Made by a program: the position numbers and the translations under genes
The notes under the pieces: model-generated
What the model was told of the DNA's origin: nothing
The model's input: the letters and a program-made list of their open reading frames with translations, nothing else
Databases searched by the model: none
In this document: piece after piece, positions 33,405-42,635 of the stretch
How the letters are laid out: each line of letters begins with the position of its first letter
How positions within the stretch are numbered: the stretch's first letter is position 1
Assembly (NCBI GenBank): GCA_017477435.1
Contig: JAFUVV010000043.1
Location: 1-61,971, forward strand
Length of the DNA stretch: 61,971 nt
Reading direction: 5' to 3'
Source of the DNA: Prevotella sp.
GTDB lineage: Bacteria > Bacteroidota > Bacteroidia > Bacteroidales > Bacteroidaceae

Positions 33405-33422
33405 AATTTTGCTAGCAAAATT
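33405..33422. repeat. Perfect 18-bp palindrome beside the insertion sequence
   Basis: AATTTTGCTAGCAAAATT is its own complement. A related copy with a shorter match (TTTGCTAGCAAA core) lies at about 33471-33490. They lie between the insertion sequence and the promoter of the oxidoreductase gene and may be protein-binding sites or insertion debris. The rest of 33423-33590 holds no gene that I can support. Confidence 0.55.
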
Positions 33423-33592
33423 CTTAATAAAGAGCCTCTTTATTGCCGTTAAAGAGCCCAGTTAATCGAAATTTTGCTAGCAAATTTATTTGTGTGCGGC
33501 ATCTGAAACAAAAATACTCTGCAGATTTGTTTTCGCCAACACGTTTTTATGGTGCGTGGCGGAAGGGTTTGTTCGAATAATGACGGAAAAAT

Positions 33593-33623
33593 TTTGCGTT
33601 GTCGGGTGAGTTTCTTAATTTTG
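33593..33623 (+). promoter_or_regulatory. Promoter of the oxidoreductase/SIR2/GNAT unit
   Basis: TTTG at 33593-33596, a 19-nt spacer and TAATTTTG at 33616-33623 match the consensus. The start codon at 33665 lies about 35 nt beyond the expected transcript start. Confidence 0.75.
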
Positions 33624-33664
33624 TAGGCAATAAACTTTGTTAATCACTGAAAAACAATACTACA

Positions 33665-34978
33665 ATGAAAAGAAGAGAATTTCTGTTTAAGTCGGCGATG
33701 ATGGGTGCCGGTATGTTTGTCAGTCCAGAGATTATCCGCGCTACGGGTAAGAAGGTCGGTGCCAACGACAAGATTCGCGTGGGACTGATTGGTTGCAACG
33801 GCATGGGTTTTGCCGATCTCGAGACGTTCATGCATAACCCTGAGGTGGAGTGCATCGCGCTGGCTGATGTCGATCAGGGCGTGCTCGACCGTCGTGTGGC
33901 TGATGTGGAGAAGCGACAGGGGCGCAAGCCAAAGGGCATTTACAAAGACTGGCGTAGGCTCATCGATAACAAAGACGTGGATGTGGTGATAATAGGTACC
34001 CCCGACCACTGGCACTGCTTGCAGCTGGTGGCTGCGTGCCAGGCAGGAAAGGATGTCTATTGCGAGAAACCACTCGGCAACAGCATCGAGGAGTGTAACA
34101 TCATGGTTCGTGCCGCAGAGAAATATAATCGTGTGGTGCAGGTGGGACAGTGGCAGCGCAGCGACCCACACTGGCAGGATGCGATGGACTTTGTGCACAG
34201 CGGACAGTTGGGTAAGATACGCACCGTGCGTGTGTTCTCGTATCAGGGCTGGTGCCCGTCGATACCAGTGAAGCCCGATGGCCCCGCACCCGACGGCGTG
34301 GACTACGACATGTGGCTCGGGCCGGCTCCGAAGAGGCCGTTCAACCCCAACCGCTTCCACTTCACCTTCCGCTGGTTCTGGGACTATGCCGGAGGACTGA
34401 TGACCGACTGGGGAGTGCATCTGCTCGACTATGCACTGTTCGGCATGAATGTCACAGCTCCGAAGTCGATAATGGCATCGGGTGGTAAGTTTGGATACCC
34501 CGATGATGCCTGTGAGACTCCCGACCTGCTGCAGACTATCTATACCTTCGACGACTTCACCGTGATGTGGGACCACGCCATCGGTATTGATGACGGTGCC
34601 TATGGTCGCACACATGGTCTGGGCTTCGTGGGCGAGAAAGGTACCCTCGTCATCGACCGCGGTGGATGGGAGGTGATACCCGAGAAGGTGAACGGCAAGC
34701 AGCGCATGGAGGCAGTGCCGCTGAAGAAGGCATACGGTGCCGGCGGACTGGAGTTGCACGTGAAGAATCACCTCGAGTGCATCAAGGCACGCACACCGGA
34801 GAAGTGCCACGCAAGCATACAGATAGGTGCACACATCGCCAAGTTCTCACACCTGGGTAACATCGCCTACCGCACAGGTAAGAAGCTCACATGGGATGGT
34901 GTGACATTCCACGATGCTGAGGCTGACTCATACCTGTGCAAAGAGTATCGCAACCCGTGGAAGCTGCCAAAGGTGTAA
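33665..34978 (+). CDS. Gfo/Idh/MocA family oxidoreductase, exported type, 437 aa
   Basis: The N-terminus (MKRREFLFKSAMMGAGMFVS) is a Tat-like signal with two Arg. A Rossmann domain follows (RVGLIGCNGMGFADLE) and the family motif CEKPLGNSIEE near residue 132. The C-terminal substrate domain has WDYAGGLMTDWGVHLLD. These enzymes use NAD(P) to oxidise or reduce sugars or sugar-like compounds; the substrate cannot be read from sequence. Bacteroidales hold many exported paralogues tied to glycan use. The SIR2 gene follows 40 nt later on the same strand. Confidence 0.88.
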   Translation: MKRREFLFKSAMMGAGMFVSPEIIRATGKKVGANDKIRVGLIGCNGMGFADLETFMHNPEVECIALADVDQGVLDRRVADVEKRQGRKPKGIYKDWRRLIDNKDVDVVIIGTPDHWHCLQLVAACQAGKDVYCEKPLGNSIEECNIMVRAAEKYNRVVQVGQWQRSDPHWQDAMDFVHSGQLGKIRTVRVFSYQGWCPSIPVKPDGPAPDGVDYDMWLGPAPKRPFNPNRFHFTFRWFWDYAGGLMTDWGVHLLDYALFGMNVTAPKSIMASGGKFGYPDDACETPDLLQTIYTFDDFTVMWDHAIGIDDGAYGRTHGLGFVGEKGTLVIDRGGWEVIPEKVNGKQRMEAVPLKKAYGAGGLELHVKNHLECIKARTPEKCHASIQIGAHIAKFSHLGNIAYRTGKKLTWDGVTFHDAEADSYLCKEYRNPWKLPKV

Positions 34979-35018
34979 GCCGCGGAGTGATGCACAAGAC
35001 ATAAAAACGAAGACAGAT

Positions 35019-35732
35019 ATGGCAAAAAAGAAGATAGTATTCCTCACAGGCGCGGGTATGTCGGTGGAGAGTGGTTTCAAGACCTTTCGCGGCAACGACG
35101 GCCTGTGGGAAGAATACCCTGTTGAGCAGGTGGCGTCGCATGAGGGATGGCTTGCCGACCCCGTGTTGGTGAATAATTTCTACAACCGACTGCGCCGTAA
35201 GCTATATTACGCCAAGCCCAACGAGGGGCATCGGATTATCAGTGCAATGGAGAAGGACTACGACGTGGTGGTGGTGACGCAGAATGTGGATAACCTCCAC
35301 GAGAGTGCCGGCTCCACGAATATCGTGCATCTTCACGGTGAACTGACAAAGGTTTGCTCGTCGCGCGATCAGTTTGATGAGCGATATGTGAAAGAGCTCA
35401 CCCCTGACGACTGCGAGGTGGCACCCGGTGAGAAGGCAGGCGACGGCAGTCTGCTGCGGCCGTATATAGTGTTCTTCGGCGAGTCAGTGCCCATGATAGG
35501 TGTCGCCGCAGAGTGTGCAAGCGAGGCAGATGTGTTTGTCATCATCGGCACGTCGCTCAATGTGTATCCCGCTGCTGGGCTCATTCACTATGTGCGCCCC
35601 GGTGTGCCCGTCTATCTCATTGACCCCAACCCCGTTGATGCGGCAGTGGGTAAGATGGTGACACACCTGCAGATGGGAGCCTCGGAGGGTATGCGCAAGC
35701 TGGTGGAGATACTCAGCGGGAAGAAAGCGTAA
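35019..35732 (+). CDS. SIR2-family NAD-dependent protein deacylase without zinc cysteines, 237 aa
   Basis: The start at 35019 gives MAKKKIVFLTGAGMSVESGF; an upstream in-frame start at 34914 overlaps the oxidoreductase gene. Sirtuin motifs are present: GAGMSVESGFKTFRG, TQNVDNLHE, catalytic His in VHLHGELTK, and IIGTSLNVYPAAGLI. The two CxxC pairs that bind zinc in most sirtuins are absent between the HG motif and YIVFFGESVP. Removal of acyl groups from lysines with NAD use is the family reaction. The gene sits between the oxidoreductase and a GNAT acetyltransferase, an acylation/deacylation pairing. Confidence 0.88.
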   Translation: MAKKKIVFLTGAGMSVESGFKTFRGNDGLWEEYPVEQVASHEGWLADPVLVNNFYNRLRRKLYYAKPNEGHRIISAMEKDYDVVVVTQNVDNLHESAGSTNIVHLHGELTKVCSSRDQFDERYVKELTPDDCEVAPGEKAGDGSLLRPYIVFFGESVPMIGVAAECASEADVFVIIGTSLNVYPAAGLIHYVRPGVPVYLIDPNPVDAAVGKMVTHLQMGASEGMRKLVEILSGKKA

Positions 35733-35742
35733 AAGAGCAAAT

Positions 35743-36237
35743 ATGACAATCCGCCGCGCAACACTCGACGATATCCCCATTATCCGCCAACTGGCAGAGG
35801 AGATATTCCCCGTTACCTATCGCGACATAATAAGCCGCGAGCAGTCGGCATTCATGATGGAATGGATGTACGGCATTGACAGCCTGCGCCGTCAGATTGC
35901 CGATGAGGGGCATGTCTATCAGCTTGCCTACGACGGTGACGAGGCGATAGGATATGTGTCGGTGCAGCCAGAGGGCGACGATGTGTTTCATCTGCAGAAA
36001 ATCTACGTGCTTCCCTCACGTCAGGGGATGGGGTGCGGTCGTATGCTCTTCAATGCTGCCATCGACTATGTGAAGAGTGTGCATCCCGAGCCGTGCAGTG
36101 TCAGGCTAAACGTGAATCGTCAGAACAACGCCGTGGGGTTTTACAAGAAGATGGGTATGGACATCATTGCCCAAGGCGATTTCCCCATCGGCAACGGATT
36201 CTTCATGAACGACTACATCATGGCAATTGAGGTATGA
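35743..36237 (+). CDS. GNAT-family N-acetyltransferase, 164 aa
   Basis: The acetyl-CoA loop is seen as SRQGMGCGRMLFNAA, preceded by strand HLQKIYVLP and followed by VRLNVNRQNNAVGFYKKMGM, all typical of GNAT enzymes. The substrate may be a protein N-terminus, a lysine or a small molecule. It starts 10 nt after the SIR2 gene, so the two are probably co-translated. A bidirectional terminator follows. Confidence 0.88.
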   Translation: MTIRRATLDDIPIIRQLAEEIFPVTYRDIISREQSAFMMEWMYGIDSLRRQIADEGHVYQLAYDGDEAIGYVSVQPEGDDVFHLQKIYVLPSRQGMGCGRMLFNAAIDYVKSVHPEPCSVRLNVNRQNNAVGFYKKMGMDIIAQGDFPIGNGFFMNDYIMAIEV

Positions 36238-36238
36238 A

Positions 36239-36276
36239 AAGAAACACTCCCAGACAACAGCCTGAGAGTGTTTCTT
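36239..36276. terminator. Bidirectional terminator between GNAT and Na/Pi genes
   Basis: AAGAAACACTC (36239-36249) pairs with GAGTGTTTCTT (36266-36276). The hairpin lies directly after the GNAT stop and is followed by a T-rich stretch on the plus strand. It lies between two convergent genes. Confidence 0.75.
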
Positions 36277-36318
36277 TGTTTTATTATGCATCCACCATAG
36301 CGTGGATGATTTTTGCTG

Positions 36319-38037
36319 TTATGCCTCTTTCTGACGTGTGCCCATGCGAGCCTCGACAACATTCACAACATAGTCGCAAAGCTTCTCACACTCGTTGATG
36401 ATATCCATGTAGATGGTACCCACGGCGTAGGTGTATTCGTGGTTGTTCACATCGTTTATGTTCTGGCTCTTGAGCTGTGTGCGGAAATTGTTTATCTCCT
36501 TCTCGAGATTAAACGACTTGTTAACGTCGAACGACTCTTTTCTTCCACCCATGAGTTGATTCATCTGCGTGAGGGCGTTGTCGGTGAGCTCCATCATCTG
36601 ATGCATGTGCTCGTATTGCTTCTCGGTGAAGTGCTCCTGGCTGTTCTGCACCTTTCGAGTTATGGTGCGCGCCATGTTATAACAGGCGTCGCCGATGCTC
36701 TCAAGTTCGGATATCTCACGCAGCATTGCGCGTATCTTGCTCTTCGTGTCGTCGGAGAGATGGGCGTCGCTCACCTCGTCGAGATACTTTGCAATCTCTA
36801 TCTCCATGTTGTCGGAGATACCCTCGTATTTCTCAATCCGCGCGAAAAGCTTTGCAAACTTTGCCGGGTCTTTCTCCACGAGCAATTCCCTCACCATGCC
36901 GAACATGCGCTGTATGCGGTCGGAGAAGGATATGATTTCCTTCTGGGCGTTGAGCACGGATAGCTCAGGTGTCTTCATGATGCCCGATGTGATGAAGTGC
37001 AGGCGGAAATCCTCTTCCTCGTCGACCTTCTTAGGCTTGATGACCCAGCACACGAAGCGTTCGATGTACTTCACGAACCAGATTTGCAGGAGCGTGTTTG
37101 TGATGTTGAATGCCGAGTGGAACGTTGCCAGTACGATGGCAATCTTGGCGAGGTTGGCCTGATAGCCTGGTGCTCCTGCTGTGATCGTGCGGTCGAAGCC
37201 CACGAAGTGGCAAACGGCATTGACGAAGGGCTGCAGCACTATCAGCGCCCACGTCACGCCAATGATGTTGATGGTGAAGTGGGCGAAGGCAGCGCGACGG
37301 GCTTGGGTGTTCGCACCCATCGCAACAATGTTGGCGGTGATGGTAGTACCGATATTCTCACCCAGCACGAGCATGATGCCCTGGTCGATGTGTAGCACGC
37401 CTGTGGAACAGAGTATCATCGTGATGGCCATGATGGCGGCCGACGACTGCACGCAGAGCGTCAGGACCGTACCCATGAGGAGGAAGAAGAACGAATTCCA
37501 GAACGACGGATCGTTGAATCTCTCGAAGAAGGCGCTGATGGCCTGGCTTGCGGCAGGATCTTCCACAAGGCCGAAGCCCGTCTCCTTCAGTGTGCCGAGA
37601 CCGAGGAAGAGGAATGCCACACCAAACAACAGGTCGCCCACGATGCGGCGCTTCTTCATGTATATCAAAATGATACCCACGAAGAAGGCAGGGTAGACAA
37701 AGTCGGAGATGTTGAAAGAGAACCCGAGCGACATGATCCATGCCGACACCGTCGTTCCGATGTGAGCACCCATAATGACGGAGATGGCCTGCAACAGCGT
37801 AAGCAGTCCGGCATTGACAAACGAGACGGTCATCAGCGTGGTCGCCGTCGACGACTGAACAGCGGCGGTTACAAACATGCCGGTGAGCACTCCCGTGAAG
37901 CGGTTGGTGGTCATGGCACCGAGCACATGGCGCAGCTGTGGGCCCGCCATCTTCTGCAAGGCCTCGCTCATCGATTTCATACCGAACATTAGAAGGGCAA
38001 GCGAGCCAAGGAGTTTAAAAACGATCCAGATAGACAT
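36319..38037 (-). CDS. Na/Pi cotransporter family protein with PhoU-like domain, 572 aa
   Basis: Two repeated membrane halves carry the QSS motifs of the NptA/Na-Pi family (VQSSTATTLM near residue 60, VQSSAAIMAI near 215). The first 345 residues hold about nine membrane helices. The C-terminal 220 residues are helical and PhoU-like (ELESIGDACYNMARTITRKV). The protein imports phosphate with sodium at the inner membrane, and the PhoU-like part probably regulates it. Length is normal. Confidence 0.9.
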   Translation of the reverse strand: MSIWIVFKLLGSLALLMFGMKSMSEALQKMAGPQLRHVLGAMTTNRFTGVLTGMFVTAAVQSSTATTLMTVSFVNAGLLTLLQAISVIMGAHIGTTVSAWIMSLGFSFNISDFVYPAFFVGIILIYMKKRRIVGDLLFGVAFLFLGLGTLKETGFGLVEDPAASQAISAFFERFNDPSFWNSFFFLLMGTVLTLCVQSSAAIMAITMILCSTGVLHIDQGIMLVLGENIGTTITANIVAMGANTQARRAAFAHFTINIIGVTWALIVLQPFVNAVCHFVGFDRTITAGAPGYQANLAKIAIVLATFHSAFNITNTLLQIWFVKYIERFVCWVIKPKKVDEEEDFRLHFITSGIMKTPELSVLNAQKEIISFSDRIQRMFGMVRELLVEKDPAKFAKLFARIEKYEGISDNMEIEIAKYLDEVSDAHLSDDTKSKIRAMLREISELESIGDACYNMARTITRKVQNSQEHFTEKQYEHMHQMMELTDNALTQMNQLMGGRKESFDVNKSFNLEKEINNFRTQLKSQNINDVNNHEYTYAVGTIYMDIINECEKLCDYVVNVVEARMGTRQKEA

Positions 38038-38126
38038 ATTTTTACTTAAATAATGTTGTCAAATGAGCAGTATTCAGGTTTTATTACGTAATTTTACGCA
38101 CTGAAACGAACATTAAAATCTGAATT

Positions 38127-39788
38127 ATGGAACATAAAGTACAAATTCGTTGCAAAAATAACAAAAAAACTCTAAAAGTAAGAGTCGGAACACAACTTTC
38201 TGAAGTTTTTAACCAAATAAATTTGCAAATGCCCTTTCCGCCGGTGTGTGCCCGGGTGAACAACCGGCTGCAAGGACTTCATTATCCTATATACCACAGC
38301 AAAGACATTGAGTTCCTCGACATAACCACTGCTCCTGGGTCTCGCACCTACACCCGCGGACTTTTCTTCGTGCTCTGCAAAGCCGTACACGACCTGTATC
38401 CCACAGGGTCGGTGATCATCAACACCCCTGTGTCGAACGGCTACTACTGCGAGCTCCGCATCGGGCGCGATGTCACCACCGCCGATGTCGACGCACTGCG
38501 AAATCGCATGCAGCAACTCATCGATGCAGCACTGCCCATAAACTATTGCGAAGCACCTACCGAAGAGGCAATCCGTATGTTCACCGAGCTGGGAACACAC
38601 TCGAAAGTGAAACTTCTCGAGACGCTCGGTCAACTTTACACACCGTATTACGATCTCGACGGATACGTAGATTATTTCTACGGTGCCATCCTCACCAATA
38701 CATCACAGATCACTCTCTTCGGACTGGAAAAATACTATGACGGCCTGCTCCTGCGCATCCCGTCGCTCGACAACCCCAACGAACTGGGAGCGATGATCCG
38801 GCAGGACAAGATGTTTGAAGCCTTCCGCGAGCGGCACCATATGAACGAGCTGCTCGGAATGAGCACCCTCGGAGCATTCAACGAGGCAGTGACCAAGGGT
38901 TATGCGCGCGATATAATAAATGTGTCGGAAGCACTGCAGGAGAAGAAAATTGCCCGCATTGCCGACGACATCGCAGCCCGGGGAGGAGTGCGCATGGTGC
39001 TCATCGCCGGACCATCGTCGAGCGGAAAGACCACCACATGCAAACGTCTTTCTGTGCAACTCGTCACAAACGGAATCCGCCCCGTGATGATATCGCTCGA
39101 CGACTACTTCGTAGATCGCGAAATGACCCCTCGCGACGAGAAGGGCGACTACGACTACGAGAGCCTCTATTCGCTCAACATCCCTTTGCTCAACGAACAG
39201 CTCAGCGCACTCTTCCGCGGCGAAGAGGTCGAACTGCCGCGTTACAACTTCCAGACAGGACGAAGCGAGAAGAGCGGAAAGCGGCTCCGTCTGGGAGAGA
39301 ACGAAATCCTCGTGGTAGAAGGAATACACGCCCTCAACCCCGAACTGACGGCTCAGATACCCGACGAGCAGAAATACCGAGTCTATGCATCGGCACTGAC
39401 AACCCTGCTCCTCGACACCCACAACTACATCCCCACCACCGACAACCGACTCTTGCGTCGTATCATCCGCGACTACAAGTACCGCGGCTGCTCGGCAGTG
39501 GACACCATCCGTCGCTGGCCAAGCGTCAGGGCAGGCGAGAACAAGTGGATATTCCCCTTCCAGGAGAACGCCGACGCCATGTTCAACACTGCCATGATCT
39601 ACGAGCTCGCAGTGATAAAGAAGCAAGCCGAGCCGATACTCGAGGAAGTGCGCGAAGACTGCGTAGAGCACGCCGAGGCATATCGACTGCGCAAGTTCCT
39701 GAAATATATAGTTCCCGTCGACTACGACACCTTGCCACCCACATCGCTCCTGCGTGAGTTCGTCGGAGGCTCGTCGTTCGAGTATTAA
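38127..39788 (+). CDS. Nucleoside (uridine-type) kinase with TGS-like N-terminus, 553 aa
   Basis: The first 60 residues look like a TGS domain (VRVGTQLSEVFNQINLQ). Residues 60-220 resemble the threonyl-tRNA synthetase second additional domain (GLFFVLCKAVHDLYP). The kinase domain follows with P-loop GPSSSGKTTTCKRL, DDYFVDREMTPRDEKGDYDY and a RIIRDYKYRG lid. This fusion is a known family in Bacteroidetes and Firmicutes. Phosphorylation of uridine or cytidine is the likely reaction. A divergent Na/Pi gene lies upstream. Confidence 0.88.
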   Translation: MEHKVQIRCKNNKKTLKVRVGTQLSEVFNQINLQMPFPPVCARVNNRLQGLHYPIYHSKDIEFLDITTAPGSRTYTRGLFFVLCKAVHDLYPTGSVIINTPVSNGYYCELRIGRDVTTADVDALRNRMQQLIDAALPINYCEAPTEEAIRMFTELGTHSKVKLLETLGQLYTPYYDLDGYVDYFYGAILTNTSQITLFGLEKYYDGLLLRIPSLDNPNELGAMIRQDKMFEAFRERHHMNELLGMSTLGAFNEAVTKGYARDIINVSEALQEKKIARIADDIAARGGVRMVLIAGPSSSGKTTTCKRLSVQLVTNGIRPVMISLDDYFVDREMTPRDEKGDYDYESLYSLNIPLLNEQLSALFRGEEVELPRYNFQTGRSEKSGKRLRLGENEILVVEGIHALNPELTAQIPDEQKYRVYASALTTLLLDTHNYIPTTDNRLLRRIIRDYKYRGCSAVDTIRRWPSVRAGENKWIFPFQENADAMFNTAMIYELAVIKKQAEPILEEVREDCVEHAEAYRLRKFLKYIVPVDYDTLPPTSLLREFVGGSSFEY

Positions 39789-39800
39789 ACCACAATTTGA

Positions 39801-39998
39801 TTGATTTATCCGCATAAAGTATACGTAGCATTGTGGGCAACCGGTTTTTACGATGCAGATGAAGCGTGGAATGTGGCAAATGAACTGATAAAAGACGGAA
39901 GACCTCTGAGCAAAGAAGTTGTATTGACTTATTATAAAAACTATTGGTCGAAAAAATGTTTAGAAGTTATGACTCAGCGGATTGGAAATTTATCATGA
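39801..39998 (+). CDS. Small hypothetical ORF or gene remnant, 65 aa
   Basis: The frame opens with TTG (IYPHKVYVALWATGFYDAD) and ends KKCLEVMTQRIGNLS. Residue choice looks like true protein, with a mixed helix/strand pattern, but base composition is more AT-rich than the neighbours. There is no good ribosome site and no known family. It may be the tail of a lost gene inserted between the kinase and korA. Confidence 0.35.
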   Translation: MIYPHKVYVALWATGFYDADEAWNVANELIKDGRPLSKEVVLTYYKNYWSKKCLEVMTQRIGNLS

Positions 39999-40068
39999 AA
40001 TATTTGCTCTTATAACTTCCCGCCAACTAGAAAAATATTCTCGCCCCTGAAAAAATGTTTCTTTTTAT

Positions 40069-40099
40069 TTTGAGAGTAACTGAAAACTAACTACTTTTG
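40069..40099 (+). promoter_or_regulatory. Promoter of korA
   Basis: TTTG at 40069-40072, a 19-nt spacer and TACTTTTG at 40092-40099 match the consensus. The ATG at 40129 lies about 22 nt after the expected transcript start, which rules out the upstream GTG at 40102. Confidence 0.78.
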
Positions 40100-40128
40100 C
40101 GGTGTTTTTGAAAAAACCTAAGCAAATT

Positions 40129-41979
40129 ATGTCTCAAAAAGAGCAAATTGAAGTGAAACAAATAGAGCAGGTTGTGGTGCGTTTCTCGGGCGACTCGGGC
40201 GACGGCATGCAGCTTGCAGGTAACATTTTCTCTGCTGTGTCGGCATCGGTGGGCAACGGCATCTCCACCTTTCCCGACTACCCTGCCGACATCCGTGCAC
40301 CGCAAGGGTCGCTGACGGGTGTGAGCGGATTTCAGGTGCATGTGTCGGAAGGGCAGTCGTTGACGCCAGGCGACAAGTGCGACGTGCTTGTTGCCATGAA
40401 CGCCGCGGCGCTGAAGACGCAGTATCGCTATGCACGGCAAGGGGCTACGATAATCATCGACACCGACAGCTTCGGACCAAACGACCTGCGTAAGGCTGAA
40501 TTTCAGACAGACGACTATCTCGCTGAGATGGGCATCGACAGCGACAACGTGGTGGCATGCGCCATGACGACAATGGTGAAGGACTGTCTGGCCGACAGCG
40601 GAATGGACAACAAGTCGATACTGAAGTGCCGCAATATGTTCGCACTCGGGCTCGTATGCTGGCTCTTCAACCGCGAAGTGGAGGGCGTGGAGAATTATCT
40701 GCGCGAGAAGTTTGCAAAGAAACCTCAGATTGCCGAGGCAAACATTCAGGTCGTGCGTGCCGGTTACGACTACGGAAACAACACCCATGCTTCGGTGCCT
40801 GCCACATACAGGATAGAGACGAAGACGAAGGTGCCTGGGCGATATATGGATATCACCGGCAACAAGGCTACGGCCTACGGACTCATCGCTGCTGCCGAGC
40901 GGGCAGGGCTGAGGCTCTATCTGGGCTCATATCCCATCACTCCCGCAACCGACATCCTCCACGAGCTCTCGAAGCACAAGTCGCTTGGTGTGACCACCGT
41001 GCAATGTGAGGACGAGATAGCAGGTTGTGCCTCGGCCATCGGAGCCGCCTTTGCAGGAGCACTCGCCGTGACGAGCACGTCGGGACCGGGCATCTGCCTG
41101 AAGTCGGAAGCCATGAATCTGGCGGTGATCGACGAGCTGCCGCTCGTTGTCATCGACGTACAGCGCGGCGGACCGTCGACAGGACTGCCCACGAAGAGCG
41201 AACAGACCGACCTGCTGCAGGTGCTCTACGGACGCAACGGTGAGAGCCCGATGCCCGTGATTGCTGCGACAAGCCCCACCGACTGCTTCGACAAAGCATA
41301 CATGGCGGCAAAGATAGCACTCGAACATCTCACTCCTGTCGTGCTTCTCACCGATGCCTTCATCGCCAACGGATCGGCAGCATGGCGACTGCCAAACGTG
41401 GAGGAATTGCCGGAGATACGTCCACACCGCGTCAGCGACGAGATGAAAGATGGCTACACTCCCTATCTGCGCGACGAAGAGACATGCGTCAGATACTGGG
41501 CAGTGCCTGGTCAGGAGGGATTTCAGCACATCCTGGGCGGACTGGAGAAAGACGGTAAGACGGGTGCCATAAGCACCGACCCCGAGAACCACGACAGCAT
41601 GGTGCGTCTGCGTCAGCGGAAGGTGGAGCTCATTCCCGTGCCCGACCTCGAGGTGCTTGGCGACAAGGACGATGCCGAACTGCTTATCGTAGGATTCGGC
41701 AGTACATACGGTCATCTCTACTCGGCAATGGAAGAGCTGCGAAAAGAGGGCTGCAAGGTGGCCATGGCGCAGTTCAGCTTCATCAACCCCCTCCCGCAGA
41801 ACACCGCAGAGGTGCTGCGCAGATACAAGAAGGTGGTCGTGGCCGAACAGAACCTCGGACAGCTCGCCGCCTATCTCCGCACGAAGGTCAGTGGAGTAAA
41901 CATCCTGCAGTACAACGAGGTGAAAGGTCAGCCCTTCACAGTAGAAGCCCTCGTGAAGAATATAAAGCCCGTCATCTGA
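40129..41979 (+). CDS. korA: 2-oxoacid:acceptor oxidoreductase, alpha subunit (gamma-alpha fusion), 616 aa
   Basis: The first 190 residues form the gamma domain (VVRFSGDSGDGMQLAGNIFS), followed from about 205 by the alpha pyrimidine-binding domain (LYLGSYPITPATDILHELS, TSTSGPGICLKSEAMNLAV). The C-terminal transketolase-like part ends VVVAEQNLGQLAAYLRTKV. This is the KorA type that oxidises 2-oxoglutarate (or a related 2-oxoacid) with CoA and ferredoxin. Its beta subunit is encoded at 42929, but the pair is split by a 950-bp insert with a GxxExxY gene. Confidence 0.9.
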   Translation: MSQKEQIEVKQIEQVVVRFSGDSGDGMQLAGNIFSAVSASVGNGISTFPDYPADIRAPQGSLTGVSGFQVHVSEGQSLTPGDKCDVLVAMNAAALKTQYRYARQGATIIIDTDSFGPNDLRKAEFQTDDYLAEMGIDSDNVVACAMTTMVKDCLADSGMDNKSILKCRNMFALGLVCWLFNREVEGVENYLREKFAKKPQIAEANIQVVRAGYDYGNNTHASVPATYRIETKTKVPGRYMDITGNKATAYGLIAAAERAGLRLYLGSYPITPATDILHELSKHKSLGVTTVQCEDEIAGCASAIGAAFAGALAVTSTSGPGICLKSEAMNLAVIDELPLVVIDVQRGGPSTGLPTKSEQTDLLQVLYGRNGESPMPVIAATSPTDCFDKAYMAAKIALEHLTPVVLLTDAFIANGSAAWRLPNVEELPEIRPHRVSDEMKDGYTPYLRDEETCVRYWAVPGQEGFQHILGGLEKDGKTGAISTDPENHDSMVRLRQRKVELIPVPDLEVLGDKDDAELLIVGFGSTYGHLYSAMEELRKEGCKVAMAQFSFINPLPQNTAEVLRRYKKVVVAEQNLGQLAAYLRTKVSGVNILQYNEVKGQPFTVEALVKNIKPVI

Positions 41980-41988
41980 TGTGATATA

Positions 41989-42193
41989 TTTTACCACAGA
42001 TTTCTCTGATTTATCAGATTTTAAATCTATGTGGTAGGTAAGAAGGAGATTTCACAGATTCTATAACATGATGGAATAATTTAGGCATGAGATCTTAAAG
42101 CCTCAGATTTATGGAAAAGTTTTACCACAGATTTCTCTGATTTATCAGATTTTAAATCAATGTGGTAGGCGAAAAGTAGATTTCACAGATTCT
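41989..42193. repeat. Two copies of a 74-bp TACCACAGATTTC repeat, left of the GxxExxY gene
   Basis: Copies at 41989-42062 and 42120-42193 differ at a few positions. Each starts TTTTACCACAGATTTCTCTG and contains inner dyads (TACCACA with TGTGGTA; CTGAT-TT-ATCAG) that can fold into a nested hairpin. The outer words are the inverse of the repeats on the other side of the gene at 42636-42916. So the gene is framed by inverted repeat clusters. Confidence 0.85.
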
Positions 42194-42224
42194 AATAAGA
42201 AAGATGTGATTGTTCTGAGCAGGA

Positions 42225-42611
42225 ATGGAAGAGTTTAAGTATAAGGATAAGACCCACAAAATAATTGGAGCTGCAATGGCAGTTCATCGTTTTTGGGGTT
42301 GTGGATTTACGGAAAAGGTGTATCAAGATGCACTTGAAATTGAGTTGCAACAGGAAAACATTCCGTACAAAAGAGAACAACCGCTCTCCGTTGAATATAG
42401 TGGGGTAAAGTTGAAGTCGGAATTTATGCCTGATTTCATATGTTATGATGATATTATCGTAGAATTAAAAGCCGCGAAGGAAATTGAAGACATTCATCGC
42501 TCTCAAGCACTTAATTATGCAAAAGTGTCGGGGTGTGAAATAGCATTACTGATTAACTTCGGGCAGGTGTCCTTGCAGTTTGAAAGGTTCATAGTTGGCC
42601 GAAAAAATTAG
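42225..42611 (+). CDS. GxxExxY protein, PD-(D/E)xK nuclease-like, 128 aa
   Basis: The family motif is GFTEKVY (Gly27, Glu30, Tyr33). The nuclease-like core is PD at 69-70 and E80-L-K82 in IIVELKAAKEI, as in the PD-(D/E)xK superfamily. A later segment (QALNYAKVSGCEIALLINFG) completes the fold. The family is common in Bacteroidetes and its role is unknown. The gene has lower GC than korA and korB, is framed by inverted repeat clusters and splits the kor pair, all signs of insertion. No transposase is present in the insert. Confidence 0.85.
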   Translation: MEEFKYKDKTHKIIGAAMAVHRFWGCGFTEKVYQDALEIELQQENIPYKREQPLSVEYSGVKLKSEFMPDFICYDDIIVELKAAKEIEDIHRSQALNYAKVSGCEIALLINFGQVSLQFERFIVGRKN

Positions 42612-42635
42612 TATAGAAACCTATCAATCTACTAT

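Noticed and set aside
33405-33422. AATTTTGCTAGCAAAATT palindrome as a site-specific recombination site
   Set aside because: No recombinase gene is present and the related second copy is imperfect; kept only as a repeat.
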